Shown: positions 15,168-22,710 of the stretch, piece by piece | How positions within the stretch are numbered: the first letter of the stretch is position 1 | Layout of the letters: each line of letters starts with the position of its first letter | Source: Actinocatenispora sera | Lineage (GTDB): Bacteria > Actinomycetota > Actinomycetes > Mycobacteriales > Micromonosporaceae | Length of the DNA: 64,000 bases | Assembly (NCBI RefSeq): GCF_018324685.1 | Contig: NZ_AP023354.1 | Span: 3,100,001 to 3,164,000 of the forward strand | Direction: 5' to 3' | Translations under genes and position numbers: made by a program | Notes under the pieces: generated by a model | What the model was told of the DNA's origin: nothing | What the model saw: only the letters and a program-made list of their open reading frames with translations | Databases searched by the model: none

Positions 15168-17342
15168 GTGTCGCACGGTGTGCACCCCGACCGTCCAGCG
15201 GCACCCCGCGTCACGGCCCCGACCGCCGAGGGCGTGCTGGCCGGGCTCGACGACGACCAGCGCGCCGCCGTCACGGCACCGGCCGGCCCGCTGTGCATCC
15301 TCGCCGGCGCCGGAACGGGCAAGACCCGCGCGATCACCCACCGCATCGCACACCGGGTGCTGACCGGCGAGGTGCGCCCGCAACACGTGCTCGCGGTGAC
15401 GTTCACGGCGCGCGCGGCGGGGGAGATGCGCGACCGGCTGCGCGCCCTGGGCGCCGGCGGCGTGCAGGCCCGCACGTTCCACGCCGCGGCGATGCGCCAG
15501 CTGCGGTTCTTCGCCCCCCGGCTGCTGGGTGGCCGGGAGCTGCCCGAGGTGCTCACCAGCAAGGCCCGGCTGATCAACCAGGCCGCCGCCGCGGCCAGGG
15601 TGCGGGCCGAGTCGGCGCTGCGGCGCGACCTCGCCACCGAGATCGAGTGGGCCAAGTCGAGCCTGGTCGAGCCGGCCGAATACCCGGTCGCCGCCGCCCG
15701 GGCCGGTCGCGACACCCCGGTCGCGCCCGACTCGATGGTGCGCGTCTACCAGGCGTACGAGCAGGCCAAGCAAGATGCCGGCGTGATCGACTTCGAGGAC
15801 CTGCTGCGGTTCACCGTCTGGGCCATCGAGGAGCACCCGGACGTCGCCGACCAGGTCCGCGCGCAGTACCGGCACTTCGTCGTCGACGAGTACCAGGACG
15901 TCAACCCGGTGCAGCAGCGGCTGCTCGCGGCGTGGCTCGGCGGCCGCGACGACCTGACCGTGGTCGGCGACGCCAGCCAGACCATCTACTCGTTCACCGG
16001 CGCCTCCGCCGACCACCTGATCGGCTTCCCGCGCCGCTATCCCGGCGCGACGGTGGTGCGGCTGACCCGCGACTACCGGTCCACGCCGCAGGTGGTGGCG
16101 CTGGCCAACCAGATCATCGGGCAGGCCCGTGGCGCGCAGGCCCGACTGCGGCTGCAGCTGACCGGCCAGCGCAAGCCCGGCCCGGCGCCGACGATCCGGT
16201 CGTTCCCGGACGAGACCGCCGAGGCCGCCGCGGTCGCCGCCCGGTGCGCCGAGCTGGTCGCGGGCGGTACTCCGAGCAGCGAGATCGCGGTGCTGTTTCG
16301 CACCAACGCCCAGTCCGCGGCGTACGAGGATGCGCTGACCGACGCCAACGTGCCCTATCAGGTGCAGGGCAGCGCCCGGTTCTTCGACCGGCCCGAGGTG
16401 CGCCAGGCGATGGTCGCGCTGCGGGCCGCGACCCGGGCGGTGGAGCCCGGTACCCCGCTGCGGGTGGCGATCGTCGACGCGCTGGCCGCCACCGGCTGGT
16501 CGGCCGACTCGCCGCCGCCCGGCGGCGCCGGCCGGGAGCGCTGGGAGGCGCTCGCCGCGCTGGTGCGGCTGGTCGCCGACTTCCGGCCACCGCCGGGCGA
16601 GGACGGCGGCGAGCCGACCGCGGCCGACGCGCTGACCGCCTTCCACGCGGAGCTGACCCGCCGCGCCGCCGCCCAGCACGCGCCGGCCGTCGACGGCGTC
16701 ACGCTCGCCTCGCTGCACGCCGCGAAGGGCCTGGAGTGGGACGCGGTGTTCCTGGTCGGTCTGGTCGAGGGCACCCTGCCGGTCGGCTTCGCCCGCACCG
16801 ACGACCAGATCGAGGAGGAGCGCCGGCTGCTCTACGTCGGGATCACCCGGGCCCGCGAGCAGCTCTGGCTGTCCTGGCCGCAGGCGCGTGCGGACGGCGG
16901 CCGGCCGCGCCGCCCGTCCCGGTTCCTGCCAGCGTCGACCGCCGGCGCCGTTCCGTCGGCGGGTGTCGCCCGGCCGGAGCGGCCGGCCGCTGCCCGCCGG
17001 CGCCGCGGCACGCTGGTGCTGTGCCGGATCTGCGGTGCCACCCTCAGCGAGGCCACCGACCGCAAGCTGGGCCGGTGCAGCGACTGCCCGTCCGACCTCG
17101 ACCCCGAGCTGTACGACCGGCTCGTGTCCTGGCGCGCCGACGTCGCCGCGCAGCAGCGCATCCCGGCCTACGTGGTGTTCACCGACGCCACCCTGGCCGC
17201 GCTCGCCGAGCTGCGCCCGGACGCACCCGAGACGCTGGTGCAGATCCCCGGCATCGGCGCCCGCAAGCTCGGCCTGTACGGCAAGGCCGTGCTGGCCCTG
17301 ATCGACGGCACCGAGGCCGACCAGGCCGTCGCGATGGTCTGA
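15168..17342 (+). CDS. uvrD2: ATP-dependent DNA helicase UvrD2 with Cys4 motif and HRDC domain
   Basis: 724-residue superfamily 1A helicase, 3'-5' polarity in the mycobacterial homologue. Walker A is GAGTGKT (about 47-53), Walker B VVDEYQDVNPVQ, and motif III GDASQTIYSFTGA. Motifs V and VI are visible as TLASLHAAKGLEWDAVFL and YVGITRARE. A tetracysteine linker follows (CRIC ... CSDC), then a C-terminal HRDC-like domain (PGIGARKLGLYGKAVL). The GTG at 15168 was preferred over GTG 15135 because GGAGG lies 6 bases before it. Expected role: DNA repair and replication-associated unwinding; the gene is essential in mycobacteria as I recall. whiB7 lies downstream, as in Mycobacterium. Confidence 0.93.
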   Translation: MSHGVHPDRPAAPRVTAPTAEGVLAGLDDDQRAAVTAPAGPLCILAGAGTGKTRAITHRIAHRVLTGEVRPQHVLAVTFTARAAGEMRDRLRALGAGGVQARTFHAAAMRQLRFFAPRLLGGRELPEVLTSKARLINQAAAAARVRAESALRRDLATEIEWAKSSLVEPAEYPVAAARAGRDTPVAPDSMVRVYQAYEQAKQDAGVIDFEDLLRFTVWAIEEHPDVADQVRAQYRHFVVDEYQDVNPVQQRLLAAWLGGRDDLTVVGDASQTIYSFTGASADHLIGFPRRYPGATVVRLTRDYRSTPQVVALANQIIGQARGAQARLRLQLTGQRKPGPAPTIRSFPDETAEAAAVAARCAELVAGGTPSSEIAVLFRTNAQSAAYEDALTDANVPYQVQGSARFFDRPEVRQAMVALRAATRAVEPGTPLRVAIVDALAATGWSADSPPPGGAGRERWEALAALVRLVADFRPPPGEDGGEPTAADALTAFHAELTRRAAAQHAPAVDGVTLASLHAAKGLEWDAVFLVGLVEGTLPVGFARTDDQIEEERRLLYVGITRAREQLWLSWPQARADGGRPRRPSRFLPASTAGAVPSAGVARPERPAAARRRRGTLVLCRICGATLSEATDRKLGRCSDCPSDLDPELYDRLVSWRADVAAQQRIPAYVVFTDATLAALAELRPDAPETLVQIPGIGARKLGLYGKAVLALIDGTEADQAVAMV

Positions 17343-17504
17343 CCGGAAACGGCCCGACCGGCGCGGGCCACGACGACCCGCCGGACCCGGCGGCCGGGCC
17401 CGGATCCGGGCTGGCGAGCGCCGGTTAGGGTGCTGGTGGCGGGCTGATCCGGGGTCGCTGGCTGGCTTCGACAAGAGACGTCGATAACGTCTTTCGAAAT
17501 TCGA

Positions 17505-17533
17505 TTGCCACCCACCGGCGGACGGCATAACCT
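17505..17533 (+). promoter_or_regulatory. Predicted whiB7 promoter with AT-rich WhiB7-type upstream element
   Basis: -35 TTGCCA (17505-17510), 17-base spacer, -10 TAACCT (17528-17533). An unusually AT-rich stretch (CTTTCGAAATTCGA) lies directly upstream of the -35. Known WhiB7-dependent promoters have AT-rich DNA just before the -35, contacted by the WhiB7 AT-hook, so autoregulation fits. Transcription would start near 17540, giving a leader of about 650 bases before whiB7. Confidence 0.6.
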
Positions 17534-17665
17534 GCCAAGGTCCGGGTGACGCGCCGGCGCTCCGCGAGGGAGTTTTCCTCGCAGGAGATTGCCGGAGCAC
17601 AGCCGCATCGCAGATCCGGACCGACCCGCGAGGGCGGTCCCGAGACAGGAACGAGGTGACTATCC

Positions 17666-18082
17666 GTGGAGACCAACCGCATCGATGAGCGGCGGTTCCT
17701 GTCGCTGCCAGTCGCTTCGGCCCTGCTGGATCGTGATCCGGCCGGTGTCGCGCCGATCGGCTCCGACGCACGCGACATCTCCGCTGTGTCGCCCGTTCTC
17801 GCCGTCTCGCTCTGCTCCACCGCCTTCACGGCTCCGGAGCCGATCTATGCGGCAGCTCAGTTCCGTACCCAGGGGTTCAGTGGCTTTGCGGGCAAGGTCT
17901 CGCCGAGTCACATCGCCTCTCAGGGGCTCAGTGTCGGCATTGCGCCGGCACCGCAGTCCGTCGACGCCGGCCAGCCGGCCGTCGACCAGCAGCAGGGGAC
18001 CGGTGTAGCCGAAGCGATGGCCAACCTGATGGCCAAGCGCCGCGGTGTCCCGCCTCGAGGTAAACCGGATTATCCGGCCTGA
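17666..18082 (+). CDS. whiB7 leader ORF (uORF), 138 codons
   Basis: Starts at GTG 17666 with a strong ribosome site GAGGTGA 6 bases upstream, embedded in AACGAGGTGAC, the same 11 bases that precede whiB7. The product is 138 residues, rich in Ala, Ser, Pro and Gln. It has no recognisable domain, no clear membrane helix and a basic end (MAKRRGVPPRGKPDYPA). Its stop is 20 bases before an intrinsic terminator in front of whiB7. In Mycobacterium and Streptomyces, whiB7/wblC expression depends on translation of an upstream ORF and on a leader terminator. I infer the same here, with ribosome stalling by antibiotics as the signal. It may act through its translation rather than its product. Confidence 0.7.
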   Translation: METNRIDERRFLSLPVASALLDRDPAGVAPIGSDARDISAVSPVLAVSLCSTAFTAPEPIYAAAQFRTQGFSGFAGKVSPSHIASQGLSVGIAPAPQSVDAGQPAVDQQQGTGVAEAMANLMAKRRGVPPRGKPDYPA

Positions 18083-18102
18083 CCAGGCCGACCGGCACCT
18101 TG

Positions 18103-18141
18103 AGGCCGCGGAACCCGCACACCGGGATCCGCGGCCTTTTT
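18103..18141 (+). terminator. Intrinsic attenuator in the whiB7 leader
   Basis: Stem AGGCCGCGGA (18103-18112) pairs perfectly with TCCGCGGCCT (18128-18137). An inner CCCG/CGGG extends it across one A-A mismatch, and TTTTT follows at 18137-18141. Just upstream, CGGCCT (18075-18080, overlapping the uORF stop) can pair either with AGGCCG at 18085-18090 or with the terminator's own 5' arm. This gives the segments for an antiterminator switch. Confidence 0.82.
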
Positions 18142-18191
18142 GTTCCCCAAAAGTTGATCAAGCCACGAGCGAGAAACGAGGTGACCGGGCG

Positions 18192-18551
18192 ATGAGCCTG
18201 GTGTTGGCCCCCCTCGACGGAGCCGTCGAGACCGGGGTGGACCTGCCCTGCCGGACCTTCGAAGCGGACCTGTGGTTCGCCGACACCCCGGCGGACCTGG
18301 AAGCGGCCAAGTCGCTGTGCGGCGACTGCCCGCTGCGGATCGAGTGCCTCGCCGGCGCCCTGGAGCGGCACGAGCCGTGGGGCGTATGGGGTGGGGAGAT
18401 CTTCGAGCACGGAGCGGTGGTGCCGCGCAAGCGGCCGCGGGGCCGCCCGCGCAAGGAGGACCTCGCGCGTGACGCGGTGGCCCGGGCACAGGTTGCTGCC
18501 CGTACCGACGCCGTCCTGCGTGAGGCGAGCCGGGCCGTGACCGCGGCCTGA
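18192..18551 (+). CDS. whiB7: WhiB7 antibiotic-resistance regulator (WhiB-like, 4Fe-4S)
   Basis: 119 residues. The four cluster cysteines are at 20, 43, 46 and 52 (LPC, CGDC, IEC). The WhiB turn motif is GVWGGEIF (64-71). The basic KRPRGRPRK at about 80-88 is the AT-hook that distinguishes WhiB7 from other Wbl proteins. It binds the housekeeping sigma factor and activates intrinsic resistance genes when translation is inhibited. The ATG at 18192 has GAGGTGA 7 bases upstream. A uORF and an attenuator precede it, and uvrD2 lies further upstream as in Mycobacterium. Candidate targets inside the window, such as the MFS pair, were not tested for the promoter motif. Confidence 0.93.
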   Translation: MSLVLAPLDGAVETGVDLPCRTFEADLWFADTPADLEAAKSLCGDCPLRIECLAGALERHEPWGVWGGEIFEHGAVVPRKRPRGRPRKEDLARDAVARAQVAARTDAVLREASRAVTAA

Positions 18552-18603
18552 CGTCCACCCACCACCGCGCGGGGCGACCCGCCACCCCTCAAGTGAGTAC
18601 GAG

Positions 18604-18750
18604 ATGAACGAGACGACGAACCGGAGCAACGAGATGCATACCTTGCAAGAAGCCCTGGCCCGAGCGCGAATGCGCCGGGCGCCGCGTTGGCGCTCGCTGC
18701 CGTACCGGTCGGCCCTTGATGTGGCCGCCCGGGCGCGCAAGCAGCGCTGA
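18604..18750 (+). CDS. Small basic protein downstream of whiB7
   Basis: 48 codons from ATG 18604, or 38 from ATG 18634, which has the better ribosome site (GGAG 9 bases upstream). The product is Arg/Ala-rich with an amphipathic start (MHTLQEALARARMRRAPRW). I do not recognise a family. It lies 52 bases after the whiB7 stop and could share its transcript. Short basic actinomycete proteins of this kind are usually annotated as hypothetical. Confidence 0.45.
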   Translation: MNETTNRSNEMHTLQEALARARMRRAPRWRSLPYRSALDVAARARKQR

Positions 18751-18807
18751 CCGGCGCCGTAGGTCCACCGGTCGGTCCCGGCACAGCAGCCGGGGCCGAC
18801 CCCGACC

Positions 18808-18905
18808 GGTCGGGACGCGCCTCGCGTCCCGACCACCCGAGGTCCGGACGCGCCTCGCGTCCCGACCACCCGAGGTCCGGACGCGCCTCGCGTCCCGACC
18901 ACCGA
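18808..18905. repeat. Three tandem 33-bp hairpin-forming units
   Basis: Copies at 18808-18840, 18841-18873 and 18874-18905 (the last lacks one C). Each carries the core GGACGCGCCTCGCGTCC. In the first copy GGTCGGGACGCG and CGCGTCCCGACC are perfect 12-base complements around CCT, so each unit would fold into a stable stem. Later copies change one base at the outer stem. Confidence 0.85.
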
Positions 18906-19039
18906 GGTCCGCCCGGGCGGGCGACACCGTCCGTCCGGGCCGACCCATCCGAGCCCAGGGGTGCCGTACGGCCCGCTGAGCCCCGGCTCGATCCACACGC
19001 CGAGCCGCCGGCTCGCGCCGTACCGGGTGCCCCTTCCTG

Positions 19040-19078
19040 CCGGCCCCGGAGACCCCACACCAAGGTCTCCGGGGCCGG
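19040..19078. terminator. Strong 15-bp hairpin downstream of the whiB7 region
   Basis: Perfect 15-base stem (19040-19054 with 19064-19078; core GGCCCCGGAGACC / GGTCTCCGGGGCC) with a 9-base loop, followed by TTTCG on the plus strand. It probably ends the whiB7 transcript. Confidence 0.75.
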
Positions 19079-19225
19079 TTTCGTGCCTACCGGATTTCGG
19101 CCCGGTGCCGGGGATTCCGGTCGTGCCCGACATCACTGGCCCGTCCGGGTGGTTGCCGCGCGCTCTCCGTCGCACCCGCCGCCCGCCGGCGTAGCGTCTG
19201 CTCGCGAACGGAGGATGGACGCGAG

Positions 19226-19486
19226 ATGACGAGTGGCCCCGCCATCGACGCCGGCCGGCCCGCACCGGCCGTCGCGGTCGACCCGTCGAGCCAGGTGGAC
19301 ATGGAATCCGTTGGAGTAGCAGAGATCCGGCCACGTTGCCGGGAGTGCGGCCGGGACAGCGCCGGGTCGTACGGGCTGGGTTGGTCGCGGGTCTGCTCGC
19401 CGACCGGCGAGTGGTGGCTGTGCGCCGCCTGTACCCGCGCGATCGTGGGCGCGATCGAGACCTGCCTGGACGGCAGACCCGCCTAG
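19226..19486 (+). CDS. Small cysteine-rich protein (putative zinc ribbon)
   Basis: 86 residues. The first 34 are polar, then CRECG at about residue 38 and CAAC near residue 69 form a likely zinc-binding four-cysteine set, with one more Cys (RVCSPTGEWWLCAAC) between. GGAGG lies upstream of ATG 19226. I recognise the general type (actinomycete hypothetical with CxxC pairs) but no function. Its TAG stop is exactly the CTAG at which an insertion sequence has entered, so the reading frame ends at the IS boundary. The target CTAG already contained the stop, so the protein is probably intact. Confidence 0.6.
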   Translation: MTSGPAIDAGRPAPAVAVDPSSQVDMESVGVAEIRPRCRECGRDSAGSYGLGWSRVCSPTGEWWLCAACTRAIVGAIETCLDGRPA

Positions 19487-21075
19487 CTTGAGTTTTAACC
19501 TGTTCGTCGGGGTCGTGGCGTGGCCGACGGCTTCTTAGGTTTGTGGCGATGCGGTTTGGGTCGGTCCGGTCTGGACGCCGTGTGCACGTCATGGCGGGCG
19601 GCTGGCCGTTGGTTGGGGTGCCCGGCTGGGCGTCCTGGCCCGGGCCGGCAGAGTTTCGGCGCAGCCGCTAGAGGAGGCAGCCGCGGGTGCAGGTATCGAA
19701 ACCCTCGCCGGAGGCGTGCCGGGGTCACCCGCTGTGGCGGGAGGGGTTTCTCCCACGGCCGACGCAGGTCCGCCGCGACGTTTCGTGCGAGGCGTAGTTG
19801 GGTGTAGGCGGCCAGCACCAGCCATGTCCAGCGTTCGGCCGCGGCCGGGTCGCGTAGTTTCGGGCAGGTCCAGCCCAGGGTCTGTTTGAGCATGCGGAAG
19901 GTGTGCTCGATGTCGAAGCGGCGCAGGAACGCCTGCCATGCCAGGTCGACCTGCCCAGGGTCCAGGTCGGTGGCCGAATGCCACAGCCACACCGGTTTCG
20001 GGATCGCGCCCGAGGGCAGCCTCTCGACGTCGAGGCGGATGACGGTGCCTTCCAGCACCGGCAGATCGCCGGTATGCGCGGCCCAGGCGGTGCGGTGCGT
20101 CAACCGCGGATGCAGACGGTCCCAAGCACGGATACGCGCCGGCCCGTAATGCCTGGTGTCGGTGGAGATCTGGACATCGGGCTCGCCCCAGGTTGCCGTC
20201 TGGCCGAACACGAACTCGCTGCCGTGCCGGCACGGCCGGCCCACCGTATGCCGACGATCAGACAGAGCCGCTCGGCGTAGGACCCGGTCGGAACGCATCC
20301 GCACCAGCACCCGCACCGGCAGATCGGCCAGCACGAACGACAGGCGGGGACCGTCGTAGCCGGCGTCGGCCACGATCAGGATCTCCGGATCACCGGCATC
20401 CCAATGCCCTGCCTCGATCAGGCCGGTCACGACCCGCCGTAGCTGGTAAGCGGTCACGGCCGCCGCGTCCTCACCCGGAGCCAACCGGACCGCGTCCAAC
20501 GGCGCGGTCCATGACGACCGTCCGGTCTCCAACGCCACCACCACCGACCACGGCCAGCCCGGCACCCCGATGTGCTGATCCTTGCCACGACCGTAGGTAT
20601 GACACATCATCCGGCCGGGACTGGTATGTGCCTCGGGCCGCAACCAACACGTCACGTCCACCGCCAGCACGATCCGCCCATCACCCGCCCGCGGCAACGT
20701 GCACCCCAACATCGCTTGCCGCAACCGATCGGAGTCGATACGGCCAGCCGCCAGCGCGCCATACAGACCACCGTGACCACGGCGGTGGACTCCGGCCAGC
20801 GACAACTCCGGCAACGACCGCACCGGCCCATCGACACACAACAAGGCGTCACACGCCTCGAACAGGCCATCGGCCCGGGACGTCAAACACGCATAAAAGT
20901 CCCGCCGGAACCGGCTCAACTGCCCGCCGACGACCCGACGATATGGTTGAGGCACACTGATCACCGCAGCCCTTGCTGTTGATCTTCCTACTGTCGCAAG
21001 AGGAATGATCAACCAAGGGCTGCTTCCATGATCAACCAGGGTGCCCCACACCGCCCACCAAGGTTAAAACTCAAG
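19487..21075. mobile_element. Insertion sequence, 1,589 bp, with 15-bp inverted ends and CTAG duplication
   Basis: Ends are GCTTGAGTTTTAACC and its exact reverse complement; with the flanking bases the match reaches 19 bases (CTAGCTTGAGTTTTAACCT). CTAG stands at 19483-19486 and again at 21076-21079, a 4-base target duplication. The YTAR-type target matches what is known of IS701-family elements, but the transposase was not family-typed by search. The element is intact: complete ends and one uninterrupted transposase frame. Confidence 0.88.
19495..20964 (-). CDS. DDE transposase of the IS
   Basis: About 489 residues from GTG 20964 (AAGGG upstream); the frame stays open to 21051 inside the right end, giving 518 residues. 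Candidate catalytic residues are the Asp in VLAVDVTCW, the Asp in ILIVADAGYDGPRLSF and the Glu in RFDIEHTFRMLKQTLGW, an IS4/IS701-like DDE pattern. The last 60 residues are very basic (Arg/Pro/His/Lys-rich tail). The stop codon lies within the left inverted repeat. No frameshift or internal stop is seen, so the transposase is probably functional. Confidence 0.85.
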   Translation of the reverse strand: MISVPQPYRRVVGGQLSRFRRDFYACLTSRADGLFEACDALLCVDGPVRSLPELSLAGVHRRGHGGLYGALAAGRIDSDRLRQAMLGCTLPRAGDGRIVLAVDVTCWLRPEAHTSPGRMMCHTYGRGKDQHIGVPGWPWSVVVALETGRSSWTAPLDAVRLAPGEDAAAVTAYQLRRVVTGLIEAGHWDAGDPEILIVADAGYDGPRLSFVLADLPVRVLVRMRSDRVLRRAALSDRRHTVGRPCRHGSEFVFGQTATWGEPDVQISTDTRHYGPARIRAWDRLHPRLTHRTAWAAHTGDLPVLEGTVIRLDVERLPSGAIPKPVWLWHSATDLDPGQVDLAWQAFLRRFDIEHTFRMLKQTLGWTCPKLRDPAAAERWTWLVLAAYTQLRLARNVAADLRRPWEKPLPPQRVTPARLRRGFRYLHPRLPPLAAAPKLCRPGPGRPAGHPNQRPAARHDVHTASRPDRPKPHRHKPKKPSATPRPRRTG

Positions 21076-21079
21076 CTAG

Positions 21080-21241
21080 GGTCTGTTTCGCAAGTCCCGC
21101 GTGCCGGCTGCGGCGGCCCCGTTTGCCCACTCGCGGCGTTGTCGGACAGCCCGTGTGCAAGCCCGGCACACGAACTGCCCTCCGCCTTGCGAGCAGACAA
21201 ACGCGACTCGCCTCGCTCGGCCGGGGGCCCCGAAACAGACC
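21080..21241. mobile_element. MITE-like 162-bp element with 11-bp inverted ends and CTAG duplication
   Basis: Ends GGTCTGTTTCG (21080-21090) and CGAAACAGACC (21231-21241), each flanked by CTAG (21076-21079 and 21242-21245). The match is therefore 15 bases including the target. No coding capacity. An internal GTGTGC/GCACAC hairpin is present. Its left CTAG is shared with the neighbouring IS, so the two elements are adjacent insertions at the same kind of site. Confidence 0.8.
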
Positions 21242-21273
21242 CTAGAACCCGCCGAGCGACCTGCCTCGGCGGA

Positions 21274-22596
21274 TCACTCGTCGGCGAAGCCGGGCAGCCA
21301 GCGCTCCAGCACCCCGCGGTACTCGGCCTTCGCGTTGAGCTGGCACAGCACCCCGATCGAGCCGAGCGTCACCCGGTAGATCATCAGGTACGACGGGGGC
21401 AGGTTCAGCTTCTTGCCCAGCTGGTAGGCGTCGCTGCCGGGCTTGGCCAGCCGGGTCGCCTCGCTGCGCAGCCACTCGCGGGTGAACCGGAACTCGTCGA
21501 CCGCGATCGGTTCCAGCACCGGCAGCAGGTAGTCGAGGATCGACTGCGCGTCGACGTGCACGTTCGACGGCACGAAGCCCTCGTCGCGCAGGCCGGACAG
21601 GACCGCCTCGGCGTCGCCGGCCAGGGTCAGCCGGGTCAGCCGGCCGATCGGCTCGGGCAGCCCGTCCGGCACCCGGGCCACCGCACCGAAGTCGATCACC
21701 CCGAGCCGGCCGTCGTCGAGCAGCCGGAAGTTGCCCGGGTGCGGGTCGGCGTGCAGCAGCCCGGCCCGGGCGGGCGCGGAGAAGTGCAGCGTCGCCATCC
21801 GCAGGCCGGCCAGGTCCCGGTCCTCTTCGCTGCCGTGCGCGATGACCTCGGCCAGCGGGGTGCCCTCCACCCAGGCGGTGATCAGCACCCGGTCGGTGCC
21901 GGCGAGCACCTTCGGCACGTAGATCTCGTCGTCGTGTGCGAACGCCTTGGCCATGGCCTTCTGGGTGGCCGCCTCGAGCTTGTAGTCGAGTTCCTCGGTG
22001 ACCCGCTCGCGCAGTTCGCTGAGCAACGGCTTGATGTCCAGTCCCGGTTGCAGGATGCGGAACAGGCCCGCCAGCCGGGACAGCTGGTTCAGGTCGGAGA
22101 CCAGCGCCTTGCCGGCCCCCGGGTACTGGATCTTGACCGCCACCGGGGTGCCGTTGTGGTAGACCGCCCGGTGCACCTGGCCGATGCTTGCCGCGGCGGC
22201 CGGCTGGTCGTCGAACTCGGCGAACCGGCGCTTCCATCGCGGCCCGAGCTCCTCGGTCAGCACCTTGTGCACGCTGGCCACCGGCATCGGCGGCGCCGCC
22301 TCCTGCAACTTGGTCAGCGCCGCCCGGTACGGCCCGGTCAGGTGTTCGGGCAGCGCCGCCTCGAACACCGACAGCGCCTGGCCGAACTTCATCGCGCCGC
22401 CCTTGAGCTGCCCCAGCACGCTGAACAGCTGCTCGGCGGTGCGCTGCTGGATCTCGGCGGAGACCAGATCGGCCGCGGTGCCGGTGACCCGCTTGCCCAG
22501 TCCGAGCGCGGCCCGTCCCGCCAGGCCCAGCGGCAGGGTCGCGAGTTTCGCTGTGCGGGACACGGCACGACGCGGGATATCGGTCACGCTTCCCAT
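21274..22596 (-). CDS. ABC1/AarF (UbiB-like) atypical kinase family protein
   Basis: 440 residues. The family KxGQ motif appears as GAMKFGQALS near residue 70, followed by LPEHLTGPYRAALTKLQEAAPPMP. Kinase-like elements are VAVKIQYPG (ATP-binding Lys), the catalytic HADPHPGNF and the metal-binding VIDFGAVA. Family members support isoprenoid quinone synthesis or other lipid-linked processes through ATPase activity. In Mycobacterium the homologue Rv3197 sits beside whiB7 and has been linked to macrolide resistance. Here the IS and MITE lie between its 3' end and the whiB7 region. Confidence 0.9.
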   Translation of the reverse strand: MGSVTDIPRRAVSRTAKLATLPLGLAGRAALGLGKRVTGTAADLVSAEIQQRTAEQLFSVLGQLKGGAMKFGQALSVFEAALPEHLTGPYRAALTKLQEAAPPMPVASVHKVLTEELGPRWKRRFAEFDDQPAAAASIGQVHRAVYHNGTPVAVKIQYPGAGKALVSDLNQLSRLAGLFRILQPGLDIKPLLSELRERVTEELDYKLEAATQKAMAKAFAHDDEIYVPKVLAGTDRVLITAWVEGTPLAEVIAHGSEEDRDLAGLRMATLHFSAPARAGLLHADPHPGNFRLLDDGRLGVIDFGAVARVPDGLPEPIGRLTRLTLAGDAEAVLSGLRDEGFVPSNVHVDAQSILDYLLPVLEPIAVDEFRFTREWLRSEATRLAKPGSDAYQLGKKLNLPPSYLMIYRVTLGSIGVLCQLNAKAEYRGVLERWLPGFADE

Positions 22597-22710
22597 TGTC
22601 CCATCACAGCGTTCGCTCAGCCGGTCGCGCGCTGCCCGTATCGCCGCGCGACCGGCCGAGGCTGTGGGACTCCTCGATCGGGGAGAGGTTCCCGACCGCC
22701 CTCGAGCGGG

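Larger units (their letters stand above)
18751..19225. other. 475-base intergenic region with hairpin repeats and terminator
   Basis: No convincing gene. It holds the three-copy 33-base hairpin array (18808-18905) and a 15-bp terminator-like stem (19040-19078), described separately. Just before the next gene are a GGAGG ribosome site near 19209 and no clear -10/-35. Confidence 0.6.

Noticed and set aside
14751-17771. A 1,006-codon minus-strand open frame
   Set aside because: Only its last 85 codons (mycoredoxin) are real. The rest is antisense to uvrD2, whose motifs are intact on the plus strand; long antisense frames are normal at this GC content.
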